From NCBI GenBank assembly GCA_002293475.1, contig DBDG01000080.1, positions 1 through 33,449 of the forward strand: a stretch of 33,449 nucleotides of DNA, read 5' to 3'. The position numbers and the translations under genes are program-made. The stretch is from Lachnospiraceae bacterium UBA938. Its GTDB lineage: Bacteria; Bacillota; Clostridia; Lachnospirales; Lachnospiraceae. The notes under the pieces were generated by a model. The model saw only the letters and a program-made list of their open reading frames with translations. It was not told where the DNA came from and searched no databases. This document shows positions 22,565 to 31,051 of the stretch, piece after piece. Numbering within the stretch: position 1 is the first letter of the stretch; every line of letters begins with the position of its first letter.

Positions 22565-23569
22565 ATGAATATCCGTCAGGCTTTGGAACAGAGGGAAAAA
22601 GAATACTTGAGCCCTTACGCTGCCCGCAGTGCCGACAGCAGAGGGCGGCGGCGCGAAGAAGAGCAGTGCGACATCCGTCCGGTTTATCAGCGCGATCGCG
22701 ACCGTATTCTCCATAGCAAATCCTTCCGCCGCCTGAAGGACAAGACCCAAGTTTTCCTGACCCCGGAAGGCGACCATTACCGGACCCGGCTGACCCACAC
22801 CCTAGAGGTGTCCCAGAACGCCAGGACCATTGCCAAGGCCCTGCGGCTCAATGAAGATCTGGCCGAGGCCATCGCCTTGGGACACGACCTTGGTCATACC
22901 CCTTTCGGCCATGCCGGCGAGCGTGTCCTCAGCAGGCTGTGCCCGCTGGGGTTCAGCCACAGCGAACAGAGCGTTCGCGTCGTGGAAGTGCTGGAAAAGG
23001 CCGGCCAGGGGCTGAACCTCACCGAGGAGGTCCGCGACGGTATCCGCAATCACCAGACCGACGGTAAGCCCGCCACGCTGGAGGGCAAGATTGTCCGTTT
23101 TTCCGATAAGATCGCCTACATGCACCATGACATGGATGATGCCGTCCGGGGTGGGATCCTGACCGAAGCCGACGTACCGCCAAAGATCCGGGAAGCGATC
23201 GGTGATACCACCGGCGCCCGGCTGGATTTTTTCATCCATGATCTGGTTTCCACCAGTTTTGGCCAAAACGACATTAAGCTGTCCCCGTCTGTCGATGCGG
23301 CTATGCAAAACCTGCGGAATTTTATGTTTGAACGGGTCTACCGGAACCCGGAAGCCAAGAACGAGGAACAAAAGGCCGAGCATCTCATGGCGACCCTCTA
23401 TGAGTATTACTTGCGGCATCTGGAACTGATTCCCCATGATTTAAGGCAGCTTCTTGATACGGGCGATCGGCCTGAGCGGATCGTCTGTGATTATCTGGCA
23501 TCGATGACCGACCGCTTTGCGATTGCCAAATACGACGAGCTTTTTGTGCCAAGATCGTGGCACGGCTAG
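22565..23569 (+). CDS. dgt: Deoxyguanosinetriphosphate triphosphohydrolase-like protein
   Basis: A 334-residue HD-domain protein that removes triphosphate from dNTPs. It has the conserved start NIRQALEQREKEYLSPYAA, RDRDRILHSKSFRRLKDKTQ, RLTHTLEVSQNARTIAKALR (first HD histidine), AIALGHDLGHTPFGHAGE (the HD pair) and RFSDKIAYMHHDMDDA. This is the shorter type-2 form usual in Firmicutes. AAAGGAAGCAAGG precedes the start. It lies 39 bases before dnaG on the same strand, the order common in Clostridia, linking nucleotide pool control with replication. The previous 198 bases hold no clear promoter. Confidence 0.93.
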   Translation: MNIRQALEQREKEYLSPYAARSADSRGRRREEEQCDIRPVYQRDRDRILHSKSFRRLKDKTQVFLTPEGDHYRTRLTHTLEVSQNARTIAKALRLNEDLAEAIALGHDLGHTPFGHAGERVLSRLCPLGFSHSEQSVRVVEVLEKAGQGLNLTEEVRDGIRNHQTDGKPATLEGKIVRFSDKIAYMHHDMDDAVRGGILTEADVPPKIREAIGDTTGARLDFFIHDLVSTSFGQNDIKLSPSVDAAMQNLRNFMFERVYRNPEAKNEEQKAEHLMATLYEYYLRHLELIPHDLRQLLDTGDRPERIVCDYLASMTDRFAIAKYDELFVPRSWHG

Positions 23570-23608
23570 TATAGGATCATATTGTGAAGGATATGAGTGG
23601 GAAAGAGT

Positions 23609-25381
23609 ATGCATTATCCTGAAGGAATAATTGAAGAAGTACGTATGAAAAGTGACATCGTAGACGTGATTTCCAGTTATGTGAGGATCCAGAAAAAGGG
23701 CAGCAGTTACTTCGGCCTCTGTCCTTTCCATAACGAGAAGTCTCCGTCTTTTTCCGTGTCTGGCATCAGGCAGATGTATTATTGCTTTGGCTGCGGCGCG
23801 GGCGGCAACGTGTTCACTTTTATCATGGAATACGAGAACTATTCTTTTCCGGAGGCCGTAAAGCTGCTGGCGGACAAGGCCGGGGTGAGGCTTCCCGAGC
23901 TCGAATATTCCGAAGAAATGAAGAAAAAGGAAGGCAAGAAGGCCAGGCTCTTAGAGATCAACAAAGCAGCCGCTAAATATTTCTACTTCCAGTTACGCGG
24001 CGACAAGGGACAGATCGGCTACCGTTATCTGGCGAGCCGCCAGCTTAAAGAGGAAACCATCAAGAGATTCGGGCTCGGCTTTGCCCATGTGACCAGCAAT
24101 GACCTGGTACAGTACCTGCGCAGCAAAGGCTATGCCGACGAACTGATGCAAGAGGCCGGATTGGCCTCCTTTGATGAGAGAATGGGGCTGCATGACAAAT
24201 TCTGGAACCGGGTCATGTTTCCTATTCAGGACCTCAATCACCGCGTCATCGGTTTCGGCGGCCGTGTCATGGGAGACGGGAATCCCAAATATCTCAACTC
24301 CCCTGAGACGATGGTGTTTGACAAGAGCCGCAATCTCTATGGGCTTAATATGGCTAGGACAGCCCGGAAAAACCATATTATCCTCTGCGAAGGCTATATG
24401 GACGTGATCGCCCTTCACCAGGCCGGCTTCACTCAGGCCGCCGCCTCCCTAGGAACGGCCTTTACCGCTGGACAGGCCAATCTGCTCCGCCGCTATACCG
24501 AAGAAGTGATCCTTGCTTACGACAGTGACGGCGCGGGTATCAATGCCGCCCTGCGGGCCATCGGCATCCTGAAAGAAACCGGACTGACGGCTAGGGTCTT
24601 AAACATGGAACCCTACAAGGATCCGGATGAGTTTATTAAGAACAGGGGTCCTGATGCCTTTGAAGAGCGGATTGGTAGCGCGGAGAACAGCTTTTTCTTT
24701 GAGCTGCGTATTCTGGAAAAGGATTTCGATACAAAGGATCCTGAGGCCAAGACCAGGTTTCACCGGGAGATTGCCAAGAAGCTGTGCCTCATCCAGGAGG
24801 AAGTAGAACGTGAGAACTACATGGAAGCGGCCGCCGACAGGTACCATATCGGTTTTGACAGTCTCCGCAAGCTCGTGCTGTCCTATGCGGCCAAGACCGG
24901 CTTGGCAAAGCCGGCCGAACGTCCTAAGTCAGGTATCAACAGCAAGAACACGCCGGAAGACAAGGCCAGGAGGTCCCAGAAGCTCCTCCTCACCTGGCTC
25001 ACCGATATGCCTTCGCTTTACCCGCGGATCCGCCGCCTCATTTCACCGGCGGATTTTACCGGGGATCTCTACCGGAAGGCGGCGGACAAGCTGTTTGCCG
25101 GCCTTGAAGTAGGGGAATGTAACCCGGCGGCCATCATCAGCCTGTTTGCCGACGAAGAAGAGCAGCGCGAAGCCGCATCCCTTTTTAACACCAGGCTGGC
25201 GGAGCTGACTGCCAAGGCCGATCAGGAGAAGGCATTTCACGATATTCTTTATGCAGTAAAGAAACATAGCTATGACTACTATTCCGCCAAGCTCGGCAGC
25301 GATGTCGATGCCATTAATCAGGTGATTGCCGGAAAAAAGGCCTTGGAAGAACTTAGTAAAACGCATATTTCCTTAGACTAG
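23609..25381 (+). CDS. dnaG: DNA primase
   Basis: A 590-residue primase that lays RNA primers for replication. The CHC2 zinc finger is at residues ~36-62 (LCPFHNEKSPSFSV and YYCFGCGAGGNVFTF). The catalytic core follows, with the TOPRIM motifs ILCEGYMDVIALHQAGF (acidic Glu) and LAYDSDGAG near residues 255-310. The C-terminal ~150 residues form the DnaB helicase-binding domain. The start is placed at the ATG giving MHYPEGIIEEV, the usual primase N-terminus; a GTG at 23597 has a better-spaced AAGGA and would add four residues. It sits between dgt and rpoD as part of the macromolecular-synthesis cluster. Confidence 0.96.
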   Translation: MHYPEGIIEEVRMKSDIVDVISSYVRIQKKGSSYFGLCPFHNEKSPSFSVSGIRQMYYCFGCGAGGNVFTFIMEYENYSFPEAVKLLADKAGVRLPELEYSEEMKKKEGKKARLLEINKAAAKYFYFQLRGDKGQIGYRYLASRQLKEETIKRFGLGFAHVTSNDLVQYLRSKGYADELMQEAGLASFDERMGLHDKFWNRVMFPIQDLNHRVIGFGGRVMGDGNPKYLNSPETMVFDKSRNLYGLNMARTARKNHIILCEGYMDVIALHQAGFTQAAASLGTAFTAGQANLLRRYTEEVILAYDSDGAGINAALRAIGILKETGLTARVLNMEPYKDPDEFIKNRGPDAFEERIGSAENSFFFELRILEKDFDTKDPEAKTRFHREIAKKLCLIQEEVERENYMEAAADRYHIGFDSLRKLVLSYAAKTGLAKPAERPKSGINSKNTPEDKARRSQKLLLTWLTDMPSLYPRIRRLISPADFTGDLYRKAADKLFAGLEVGECNPAAIISLFADEEEQREAASLFNTRLAELTAKADQEKAFHDILYAVKKHSYDYYSAKLGSDVDAINQVIAGKKALEELSKTHISLD

Positions 25382-25454
25382 GGGAACAATAGTAATCCAG
25401 GCGGGATAAAGCAACAAGTTAGCAACACATATAAACCAGAAAGGGCAAAGCTGA

Positions 25455-26567
25455 ATGGACGAAATTACACAGGCAAAATTTGACGAGAAGCTTAAAAACC
25501 TTCTTGCCAATGCCAAAAAGAAAAAGAATGTCTTGGAATATCAGGAAATCAACGATCATTTTTCTGATATGACATTGGAAGAAGAACAGTTTGATAAGGT
25601 CATGGAAGCATTGGAACAAAACAGCGTCGATGTGCTGAGGATTACCGAGGGGGATGAAATTGAGGATGAGGAAATCATCCTCACCGAAGAAGACGAAGTG
25701 GATGTGGAAAACATCGACCTGTCAGTTCCCGACGGCATCAGCATCGAGGATCCCGTCAGGATGTACCTGAAAGAAATCGGTAAAGTTCCCCTGCTAAACG
25801 CTGAGGAAGAAATCGAACTGGCCAGGAAAATGGAAATGGGCGACGAAGAGTCCAAAAAACGCCTGGCCGAAGCCAACCTCCGTCTTGTGGTCAGCATCGC
25901 CAAGAGATATGTCGGACGTGGCATGCTTTTTCTGGATCTGATCCAGGAAGGCAATCTGGGTCTGATTAAGGCCGTAGAAAAATTTGACTACCGTAAAGGA
26001 TATAAGTTTTCTACCTATGCCACCTGGTGGATCAGACAGGCGATCACCCGGGCGATCGCCGATCAGGCCCGAACCATCCGGATTCCCGTGCACATGGTGG
26101 AAACCATCAACAAACTCATCCGCGTCAGCCGGCAGCTGCTCCAGGAACTGGGGCGCGAACCCACACCGGAGGAAATCGCCGAGGATATGGCGATGCCGGT
26201 CGAACGGGTACGGGAGATACTGAAGATTTCCCAGGAGCCGGTATCGCTCGAGACCCCGATCGGCGAAGAAGAAGATTCCCATCTGGGCGATTTCATCCAG
26301 GACGACAACGTTCCCGTTCCCGCCGACGCCGCCGCCTTCACCCTGCTCAAGGAACAGCTGGTTGAAGTGTTGGGAACCCTGACCGAGCGGGAGCAGAAGG
26401 TTCTGCGCCTCCGCTTCGGCCTTGACGACGGCCGCGCCAGGACACTTGAGGAGGTCGGCAAGGAATTTAATGTGACAAGGGAGCGCATCCGCCAGATTGA
26501 AGCCAAGGCCCTGCGCAAATTGCGGCATCCGAGCCGCAGCCGCAAGTTAAAGGATTATCTGGACTGA
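25455..26567 (+). CDS. rpoD: RNA polymerase primary sigma factor
   Basis: A 370-residue housekeeping sigma factor (SigA type, with a shortened N-terminus as usual in Firmicutes). Region 1.1 is acidic (residues ~1-95). Region 1.2 begins at DPVRMYLKEIGKVPLL. Region 2 contains DLIQEGNLGLIKAVEKFDYR, GYKFSTYATWWIRQAITRAI (-10 recognition and melting). Region 3 includes RIPVHMVETINKLIR. Region 4 ends with LEEVGKEFNVTRERIRQIEA and KALRKLRHPSRSRKLKDYLD (-35 recognition). AAAGGGC lies upstream. It follows dnaG by 73 bases and overlaps the next gene by one base. Confidence 0.97.
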   Translation: MDEITQAKFDEKLKNLLANAKKKKNVLEYQEINDHFSDMTLEEEQFDKVMEALEQNSVDVLRITEGDEIEDEEIILTEEDEVDVENIDLSVPDGISIEDPVRMYLKEIGKVPLLNAEEEIELARKMEMGDEESKKRLAEANLRLVVSIAKRYVGRGMLFLDLIQEGNLGLIKAVEKFDYRKGYKFSTYATWWIRQAITRAIADQARTIRIPVHMVETINKLIRVSRQLLQELGREPTPEEIAEDMAMPVERVREILKISQEPVSLETPIGEEEDSHLGDFIQDDNVPVPADAAAFTLLKEQLVEVLGTLTEREQKVLRLRFGLDDGRARTLEEVGKEFNVTRERIRQIEAKALRKLRHPSRSRKLKDYLD

Positions 26568-27460
26568 TGGCCGGAATAAACAAACCGGTTGTCCTGTCTG
26601 CGCGGCTTAAGGCCGCTGCCGAGATGATAACGCAGGGGAATCGCGTCTGCGATGTGGGCTGTGACCATGGCTGGGTTCCCATCTACTTAATCGAACAGGG
26701 AATCAGCATGCGCGTGATTGCCATGGATATCCGTTCCGGCCCGTTGGCGCGGGCGAGCCAGCATATCAGGGAGAGAGAGCTGACCGCTTACATAGAAACC
26801 AGATTGTCCGACGGCCTCAAGGAACTTCGGGACGGTGAAGCGGATAGCCTCATCCTGGCCGGCATGGGCGGGCGCCTGATGAAGGCTATTATAAGCGCAG
26901 AACCCGCCAAAACAGACGGCTTTAAAGAAATCATCCTCCAGCCCCAGTCAGAAATACCGGCTTTTCGCCGCTTTCTCCGCCTGGCCGGGTACGTGGTCTG
27001 TGCCGAAGAGATGGTGTTTGAGGATAATAAATATTACTTCCTTATGAAAGTGCGGCCTGCCGTTTCCCCAGCCTACGGCGACCGGCCAGCAAGCCAGTTC
27101 CCGCCACGACAAATCCATCAAGAGGATCGCTGGGGTCGCCTGCTCCTTAAGCAGCGCCACCCGATATTAAAGCAGTACCTAAGCCATACATTAGAGCATC
27201 ACAATAATATTATCAGTAATATAAACAGAAATATAAACAGAAATATAAACAGTAATATAAACAGTAATATAAACAGTAATATTAAGAGTAATGTCAACAG
27301 TAGTATCAACAGTAATATCACTGCCGGCACGGCAGGAGTAGATAGGGATGTAGGGGAGTCAAGCTGCCGTAAACAAAGGCGGATCCGCGAACTGCAGGAA
27401 GAAGCAGAAGAAATCATCAGGCTGCTTGCGGAATGGGGAGGTAATTATGAGGCACAGTGA
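26567..27460 (+). CDS. trmK: tRNA (adenine-22-N1)-methyltransferase with repeat insertion
   Basis: A 297-residue protein; the family is usually about 230 residues. It methylates A22 in the tRNA D-loop using S-adenosylmethionine. The Rossmann part has SARLKAAAEMI, VCDVGCDHGWVPIYL (cofactor loop), IAMDIRSGPLARA, LSDGLKEL, DSLILAGMGGRLMKAII and LQPQSEIPAFRRFL. Then follows FEDNKYYFLMKV. The usual C-terminal coiled coil is split: after LSHTLEHHN come about ten NIN(R/S)-type repeats, then RIRELQEEAEEIIRLLAEWG resumes the helix. The insertion is encoded by a 12-base tandem repeat (27206-27313), so it keeps the frame. It starts inside the rpoD stop codon and overlaps the next gene by 14 bases. Confidence 0.9.
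   Translation: MAGINKPVVLSARLKAAAEMITQGNRVCDVGCDHGWVPIYLIEQGISMRVIAMDIRSGPLARASQHIRERELTAYIETRLSDGLKELRDGEADSLILAGMGGRLMKAIISAEPAKTDGFKEIILQPQSEIPAFRRFLRLAGYVVCAEEMVFEDNKYYFLMKVRPAVSPAYGDRPASQFPPRQIHQEDRWGRLLLKQRHPILKQYLSHTLEHHNNIISNINRNINRNINSNINSNINSNIKSNVNSSINSNITAGTAGVDRDVGESSCRKQRRIRELQEEAEEIIRLLAEWGGNYEAQ
27206..27313 (+). repeat. 12-base tandem repeat within trmK
   Basis: Nine 12-base units modelled on AATATAAACAGT, with a degraded tenth, encode Asn-Ile-Asn-Ser/Arg. The inner units (27218-27277) are nearly identical and outer ones diverge, the pattern of slippage-driven expansion. The unit is AT-rich in an otherwise GC-rich gene. Confidence 0.9.
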
Positions 27461-28229
27461 GGTAACGGCAAAACTGGAACAGCTGTCCCCGCTTTCATTT
27501 GCGGAAGGCTGGGATAATACCGGCTTTTTAGTGGGAAGACAGGACAAAGAAATAAAGAAGGTATGCATTGCGGTAGATCCCAGCGAGCCGGTTATCATGC
27601 AGGCGATTCGTGAAAAGGCCGATCTGCTGCTGACCCATCACCCGCTTATCTTTAAGCCGCTGAACCGGATAATGAATGAAGATTTCATCGGGCGGCGTAT
27701 TTATATGCTGATTCGCCACGATATCTGTCACTATGCCATGCACACTAACTTTGATGTCATGGGTATGGCCGATGCCGCCGCCGATTTGCTGGGTCTTCAT
27801 AACAGGCAGGTACTTGAGGTCACTTATGAAGACAATGTTTCCCAAGAAGGCATTGGCCGGGTCGGCCGCCTTCCCCACGTCATGACCTTAAGGGAATGTG
27901 CCGAATTGGTAAAATTAAGATTTTCACTTGACCATGTACGTGTTTATGGCGACAGTGAACAGACGGTCGAAAGAGCCGCCATCGTCCCCGGTTCCTACGC
28001 CGGCGCTTTGGAGCAGGCTGTCCGTTCAGGGGCCGAAGTCCTGATTACAGGCGACGTCAAACATCATATGGGCCTGGACGCCTTGGCGCAAAAGCTCCTG
28101 GTGATAGATGCCGGCCACTATGGCCTAGAGAAAATCTTCGTGGCCAACCTGACTGAGTACTTTAAGCGTGAGATGCCGGACATCTCCCGATATGAAGCAA
28201 TTGAAGAACCCCCAGATTATATACTATAG
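27447..28229 (+). CDS. Nif3-like dinuclear metal-centre protein
   Basis: A 260-residue member of the NIF3/DUF34 (YqfO) family. Typical marks are GWDNTGFLVG at residue ~24, VCIAVDPSEPVIMQAI, LLLTHHPLIFKPL (metal-binding HH), HTNFDVMGMADA, GSYAGALEQAVRSGAEVLIT, GDVKHH and DAGHYGLEK. These provide histidine and aspartate ligands for two metals in a toroidal hexamer. The precise enzymatic role is unresolved; GTP cyclohydrolase-type and metal-chaperone roles have been proposed. GGGAGGT precedes the ATG at 27447, inside the trmK end (14-base overlap). Coupling trmK with this gene is common in Firmicutes. Confidence 0.92.
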   Translation: MRHSEVTAKLEQLSPLSFAEGWDNTGFLVGRQDKEIKKVCIAVDPSEPVIMQAIREKADLLLTHHPLIFKPLNRIMNEDFIGRRIYMLIRHDICHYAMHTNFDVMGMADAAADLLGLHNRQVLEVTYEDNVSQEGIGRVGRLPHVMTLRECAELVKLRFSLDHVRVYGDSEQTVERAAIVPGSYAGALEQAVRSGAEVLITGDVKHHMGLDALAQKLLVIDAGHYGLEKIFVANLTEYFKREMPDISRYEAIEEPPDYIL

Positions 28230-28278
28230 ACAGTAGTACTAGCTAAACCAATCTGAAACTTACCGGAGGAGCCGCTAA

Positions 28279-29934
28279 ATGGTTAAAGTTATTATCAACG
28301 GAGAAGAGAAACGATACAATGAAGGCATTGCATTTGAGCAGATCGCTTTTGAGTATCAGGAACGCTATGACAATCTGATTGCCTTAGTTACCGAGAACGG
28401 TAAGATCAGAGAACTGCATAAGCCGCTAAGAAAAGACTGCGAGCTGTCCTTTATTACGTTAAGCGACGGAATAGGCCACAAGGCTTATGTGCGCTCGGCG
28501 GTCATGCTGCTGATGACGGCCGTTGAGCATGTGATCGGCCATCAGGCCGCCGAAAGCGTAACGGTGTCGTTTTCAATCGGCCACGGCTATTATTGCAGCC
28601 TTGGCACCGACCGCAAGCTGAGCGAGACGGATGTCAAGGCAATCAACCGGAAAATGAACGAGCTGGTTGCCAGTGACATTCCTATTGTCAAAAAGTCATA
28701 TCCAATCGAAGAGGCTTTGGCCTTGTTCAAGGAACGCAATATGGCCGATAAGGAGAAGCTGTTCCGTTTTCGGCGCAGTTCGGCGGTCAATATCTATTGC
28801 CTGGACGGATATTACGATTATTATTATGGATTTATGCTGCCCAGCACGGGATATATCAAATTCTTCGATGTATTTTCCTTTGAAGGCGGCCTGATGCTCC
28901 TTTTGCCTGAGCAGAACGACCCTAATAAGATTGCTTTCTTTGAACCGCGTGAAAAATTGTTCAATACCCTGATGCAGGCCGAGGAATGGGGACGGAAGAT
29001 GGGCGTCACTACGGTAGGGGATCTGAATAATGTAATCTGCCGCGGCACAATCAACGACTTGATTTTGGTACAGGAGGCGCTGCAGGAAAGAAGAATCGGG
29101 GAGATTGCCCAGGACATCGTCAACCGTAGCGGCGTCAAGTTCGTAATGATTGCCGGTCCTTCTTCATCCGGCAAGACCACCTTTTCGCACCGCCTGTCGA
29201 TACAGCTCAAATCATACGGCCTGATCCCCCATCCGATCGGCCTAGATGATTATTTTGTCAACCGCGAGCATACGCCGCGGGACGAAAACGGTGATTATAA
29301 TTACGAATGTCTGGAAGCCATTGATGTGGCACAGTTCAATCAGGATATGAGCGACCTGCTGGCCGGTCATATGGTAGAACTCCCCAGCTTTAACTTCTTG
29401 ACCGGCCGGAGAGAATACCGGGGCAAACGGAAGAAACTGGGTCCGGATGATATCCTGGTGATCGAAGGGATCCACGGACTAAATCCTAAGACATCGTTAT
29501 CGCTGCCGGAAGAAAGTAAATACAAGATCTATATCAGCGCCCTGACTGGCCTGAATGTGGATGGCCATAACCGGATACCGACTACCGACAGCAGGCTGCT
29601 GCGCCGCATGGTGAGAGACGCCCGGACTAGGGGCGCCAGTGCCGGCCGGACCATTCAGATGTGGCCGTCGGTGCGCCGCGGCGAAGAACTGAATATCTTC
29701 CCTTTTCAGGAAGGAGCCGATGCCATGTTCAATTCGGTGCTCATCTATGAGCTGGCCGTATTAAAGCAGTACGCGGAGCCCCTGCTGTTCCAGATCGGCA
29801 AAGAGGAAGCGGAATACCACGAGGCCAAGCGGCTTCTGAAATTTCTGGAGTATTTTATCGGCGTCAGCAGCGAAGGCGTGCCGATCAACTCCATATGCCG
29901 GGAATTTATCGGCGGCAGCATATTCCATGCCTAA
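28279..29934 (+). CDS. Nucleoside kinase with TGS domain (uridine-kinase-like)
   Basis: A 551-residue protein. The N-terminal ~60 residues form a TGS-like domain (KVIINGEEKRYNEGIAFEQI). Next is a region like the second additional domain of threonyl-tRNA synthetases (GHGYYCSLGTDRKLSETDVK). The kinase domain begins near residue 290 with the P-loop IAGPSSSGKTTFSHRL, then HPIGLDDYFVNREHTPRDEN, DDILVIEGIHGLNPKTS and RRMVRDARTRGASAGRTI. This fusion is recognised in Clostridia as a nucleoside kinase; substrate preference (uridine, cytidine or others) is not clear. GGAGGAG precedes the start. It is 49 bases after the Nif3-like gene. Its stop codon lies in a 7-base tandem repeat. Confidence 0.9.
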   Translation: MVKVIINGEEKRYNEGIAFEQIAFEYQERYDNLIALVTENGKIRELHKPLRKDCELSFITLSDGIGHKAYVRSAVMLLMTAVEHVIGHQAAESVTVSFSIGHGYYCSLGTDRKLSETDVKAINRKMNELVASDIPIVKKSYPIEEALALFKERNMADKEKLFRFRRSSAVNIYCLDGYYDYYYGFMLPSTGYIKFFDVFSFEGGLMLLLPEQNDPNKIAFFEPREKLFNTLMQAEEWGRKMGVTTVGDLNNVICRGTINDLILVQEALQERRIGEIAQDIVNRSGVKFVMIAGPSSSGKTTFSHRLSIQLKSYGLIPHPIGLDDYFVNREHTPRDENGDYNYECLEAIDVAQFNQDMSDLLAGHMVELPSFNFLTGRREYRGKRKKLGPDDILVIEGIHGLNPKTSLSLPEESKYKIYISALTGLNVDGHNRIPTTDSRLLRRMVRDARTRGASAGRTIQMWPSVRRGEELNIFPFQEGADAMFNSVLIYELAVLKQYAEPLLFQIGKEEAEYHEAKRLLKFLEYFIGVSSEGVPINSICREFIGGSIFHA

Positions 29935-29970
29935 AGCCTAAAGCCTAAAGCCTGATGCCTAAAGCTTAGA
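29929..29970 (+). repeat. 7-base tandem repeat over the kinase stop codon
   Basis: Six units of GCCTAAA or variants (GCCTGAT, GCTTAGA). The first includes the TAA stop of the kinase gene. The core AAAGCCTAA also occurs inverted in the repeat at 8836-8928. Confidence 0.8.
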
Positions 29971-29988
29971 TGCATAAAATTCACTTAC

Positions 29989-30048
29989 CTAAAAATACTA
30001 ACTAAAAATACTAACTAAAAATACTAACTAATAAATACTAACTAAATA
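29989..30048 (+). repeat. 13-base tandem repeat upstream of rnpB
   Basis: Three exact units of CTAAAAATACTAA, a fourth 14-base variant and a partial fifth. It abuts the rnpB 5' end, so it may overlap its promoter; no clear -35/-10 pair is visible. Confidence 0.85.
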
Positions 30049-30059
30049 TACCAGCTGAA

Positions 30060-30420
30060 AATACCAAGTAGAATAAATGATCGCGGCTGCTTCCGGCTCA
30101 CGCCGGAGCAGGTGAGGAAAGTCCGGGCTTCACAGGGCAGGATGCCGGATAACGTCCGGTGGAGGCGACTCCAAGGAAAGTGCAACAGAAATATACCGCC
30201 CCGCATTTTGCAGGGTAAGGTTGGAAGGGCAGTGTAAGAGACTACCGCCCGGCTGGTAACAGCCGGGGCATATGCAAACCCCATCCGAAGCAAGACCAAG
30301 CAGAAAGCGACAGGCCGGCCCGGCCTGCTTTCAGGTAGGTCGCTAGAGGCTGCCGGCAACGGTAGTCCCAGATAGATGATCATTCACGACATAACCCGGC
30401 TTATCGTTCTGCTTGGTATT
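30060..30420 (+). ncRNA. rnpB: RNase P RNA, type A
   Basis: The catalytic RNA of RNase P, which trims tRNA 5' leaders. The conserved blocks are in order: GAGGAAAGTCCGGGCTTCAC near 30114, GTGCAACAGAAA near 30180, GGTAAGGTTGGAAGGGC, CCCCATCCGAAGCAAGACC, and near the 3' end CACGACATAACCCGGCTTAT. The ends pair perfectly as helix P1: AATACCAAGTAGAA (30060-30073) with TTCTGCTTGGTATT (30407-30420), allowing one G-U pair. The mature ends may be a few bases inside. Confidence 0.96.
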
Positions 30421-30431
30421 AAAATTCAATC

Positions 30432-30457
30432 AAAAAGGACAGATCCCCATCTGTCCT
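30432..30457 (-). terminator. Rho-independent terminator of rpsT
   Basis: On the minus strand AGGACAGAT, a GGGG loop and ATCTGTCCT are followed by TTTTTG. It ends transcription of rpsT, and the hairpin alone may also help end rnpB from the other side. Confidence 0.85.
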
Positions 30458-30496
30458 AAACCGCTTCAAAGCAGCAATAAAAACCGAAAGTATTCA

Positions 30497-30525
30497 GATG
30501 CGCCGACACATCACCGAGGCGCATC
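30497..30525. other. Perfect 8-base stem in the rpsT 3' region
   Basis: GATGCGCC (30497-30504) pairs with GGCGCATC (30518-30525) around a 13-base loop. It lies between the rpsT stop and its terminator without a T-tract, so it is perhaps a 3' stabilising hairpin. Confidence 0.5.
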
Positions 30526-30532
30526 TTCCTAT

Positions 30533-30571
30533 CGAATTATCACTTCGAATTATCACTTCGAATCATCACTT
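30533..30571 (+). repeat. 13-base direct repeat, three copies
   Basis: CGAATTATCACTT occurs twice exactly and once with one change (CGAATCATCACTT), directly after the rpsT stop on the minus strand. No function is apparent. Confidence 0.8.
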
Positions 30572-30577
30572 GCCTTA

Positions 30578-30844
30578 TCAGTTGGCCATCTTATTAACAG
30601 CCAGCGCCATCCGGGATATTTTCCGGGAAGAGGTATTCTTATGATAGACCCCCTTAGTGGTTGCCTTGCTGAGGGAAACCGTGGCGGCGGTTAAGGCTTC
30701 CTGAGCGGCAGCTTTGTCGTTTGCGTCAATGGCCGCATAAACTTTTTTGATGGAAGTCTTCACGCCTGATTTGATGGATTTATTCCTGTCGGCTTTGGTC
30801 TGATTCACTAAGATTCTCTTTTTTGCAGATTTAATATTTGCCAA
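30578..30844 (-). CDS. rpsT: 30S ribosomal protein S20
   Basis: An 88-residue, basic protein binding 16S rRNA in the small subunit. It has the standard N-terminus ANIKSAKKRILVNQTKADRN, then SIKSGVKTSIKKVYAAI and the end KGVYHKNTSSRKISRMALAV. The start is a TTG at 30844, giving the usual M-ANIKSAKKR and placing GAGGTG seven bases upstream; an ATG at 30859 would add five atypical residues and overlap that site. TTG starts for S20 are known in other bacteria and may limit translation. It is a single-gene unit with a strong terminator. Confidence 0.96.
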   Translation of the reverse strand: MANIKSAKKRILVNQTKADRNKSIKSGVKTSIKKVYAAIDANDKAAAQEALTAATVSLSKATTKGVYHKNTSSRKISRMALAVNKMAN

Positions 30845-30882
30845 TTCCTTACACCTCATCTAAAATAGTCTGATATACAATA

Positions 30883-30899
30883 TGTTCATATCATGAACA
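30883..30899. promoter_or_regulatory. Perfect palindrome upstream of rpsT
   Basis: TGTTCAT, ATC, ATGAACA: 7-base half-sites 40 bases before the rpsT start in the rpsT-gpr divergent region. It may be an operator. Poor promoter boxes nearby (TTGTTC, TGTATA) make its relation to transcription unclear. Confidence 0.35.
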
Positions 30900-31051
30900 A
30901 GCATGATACAATATAGAAACGCACCTATTAATTTTAGTGGAAGAGTTTCTTTCTGTCAATACATATTTTATAATTTTTTGTAAAATATAGTTTGTAGAGA
31001 AGATATTTTTATTGCATAGTGTATATTAACTAAGAAATATGGAGCAGACAG

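Noticed and set aside
29929..30048. Possible CRISPR array
   Set aside because: Units of 7 and 13 bases are directly adjacent with no unique spacers, and no cas genes are present.
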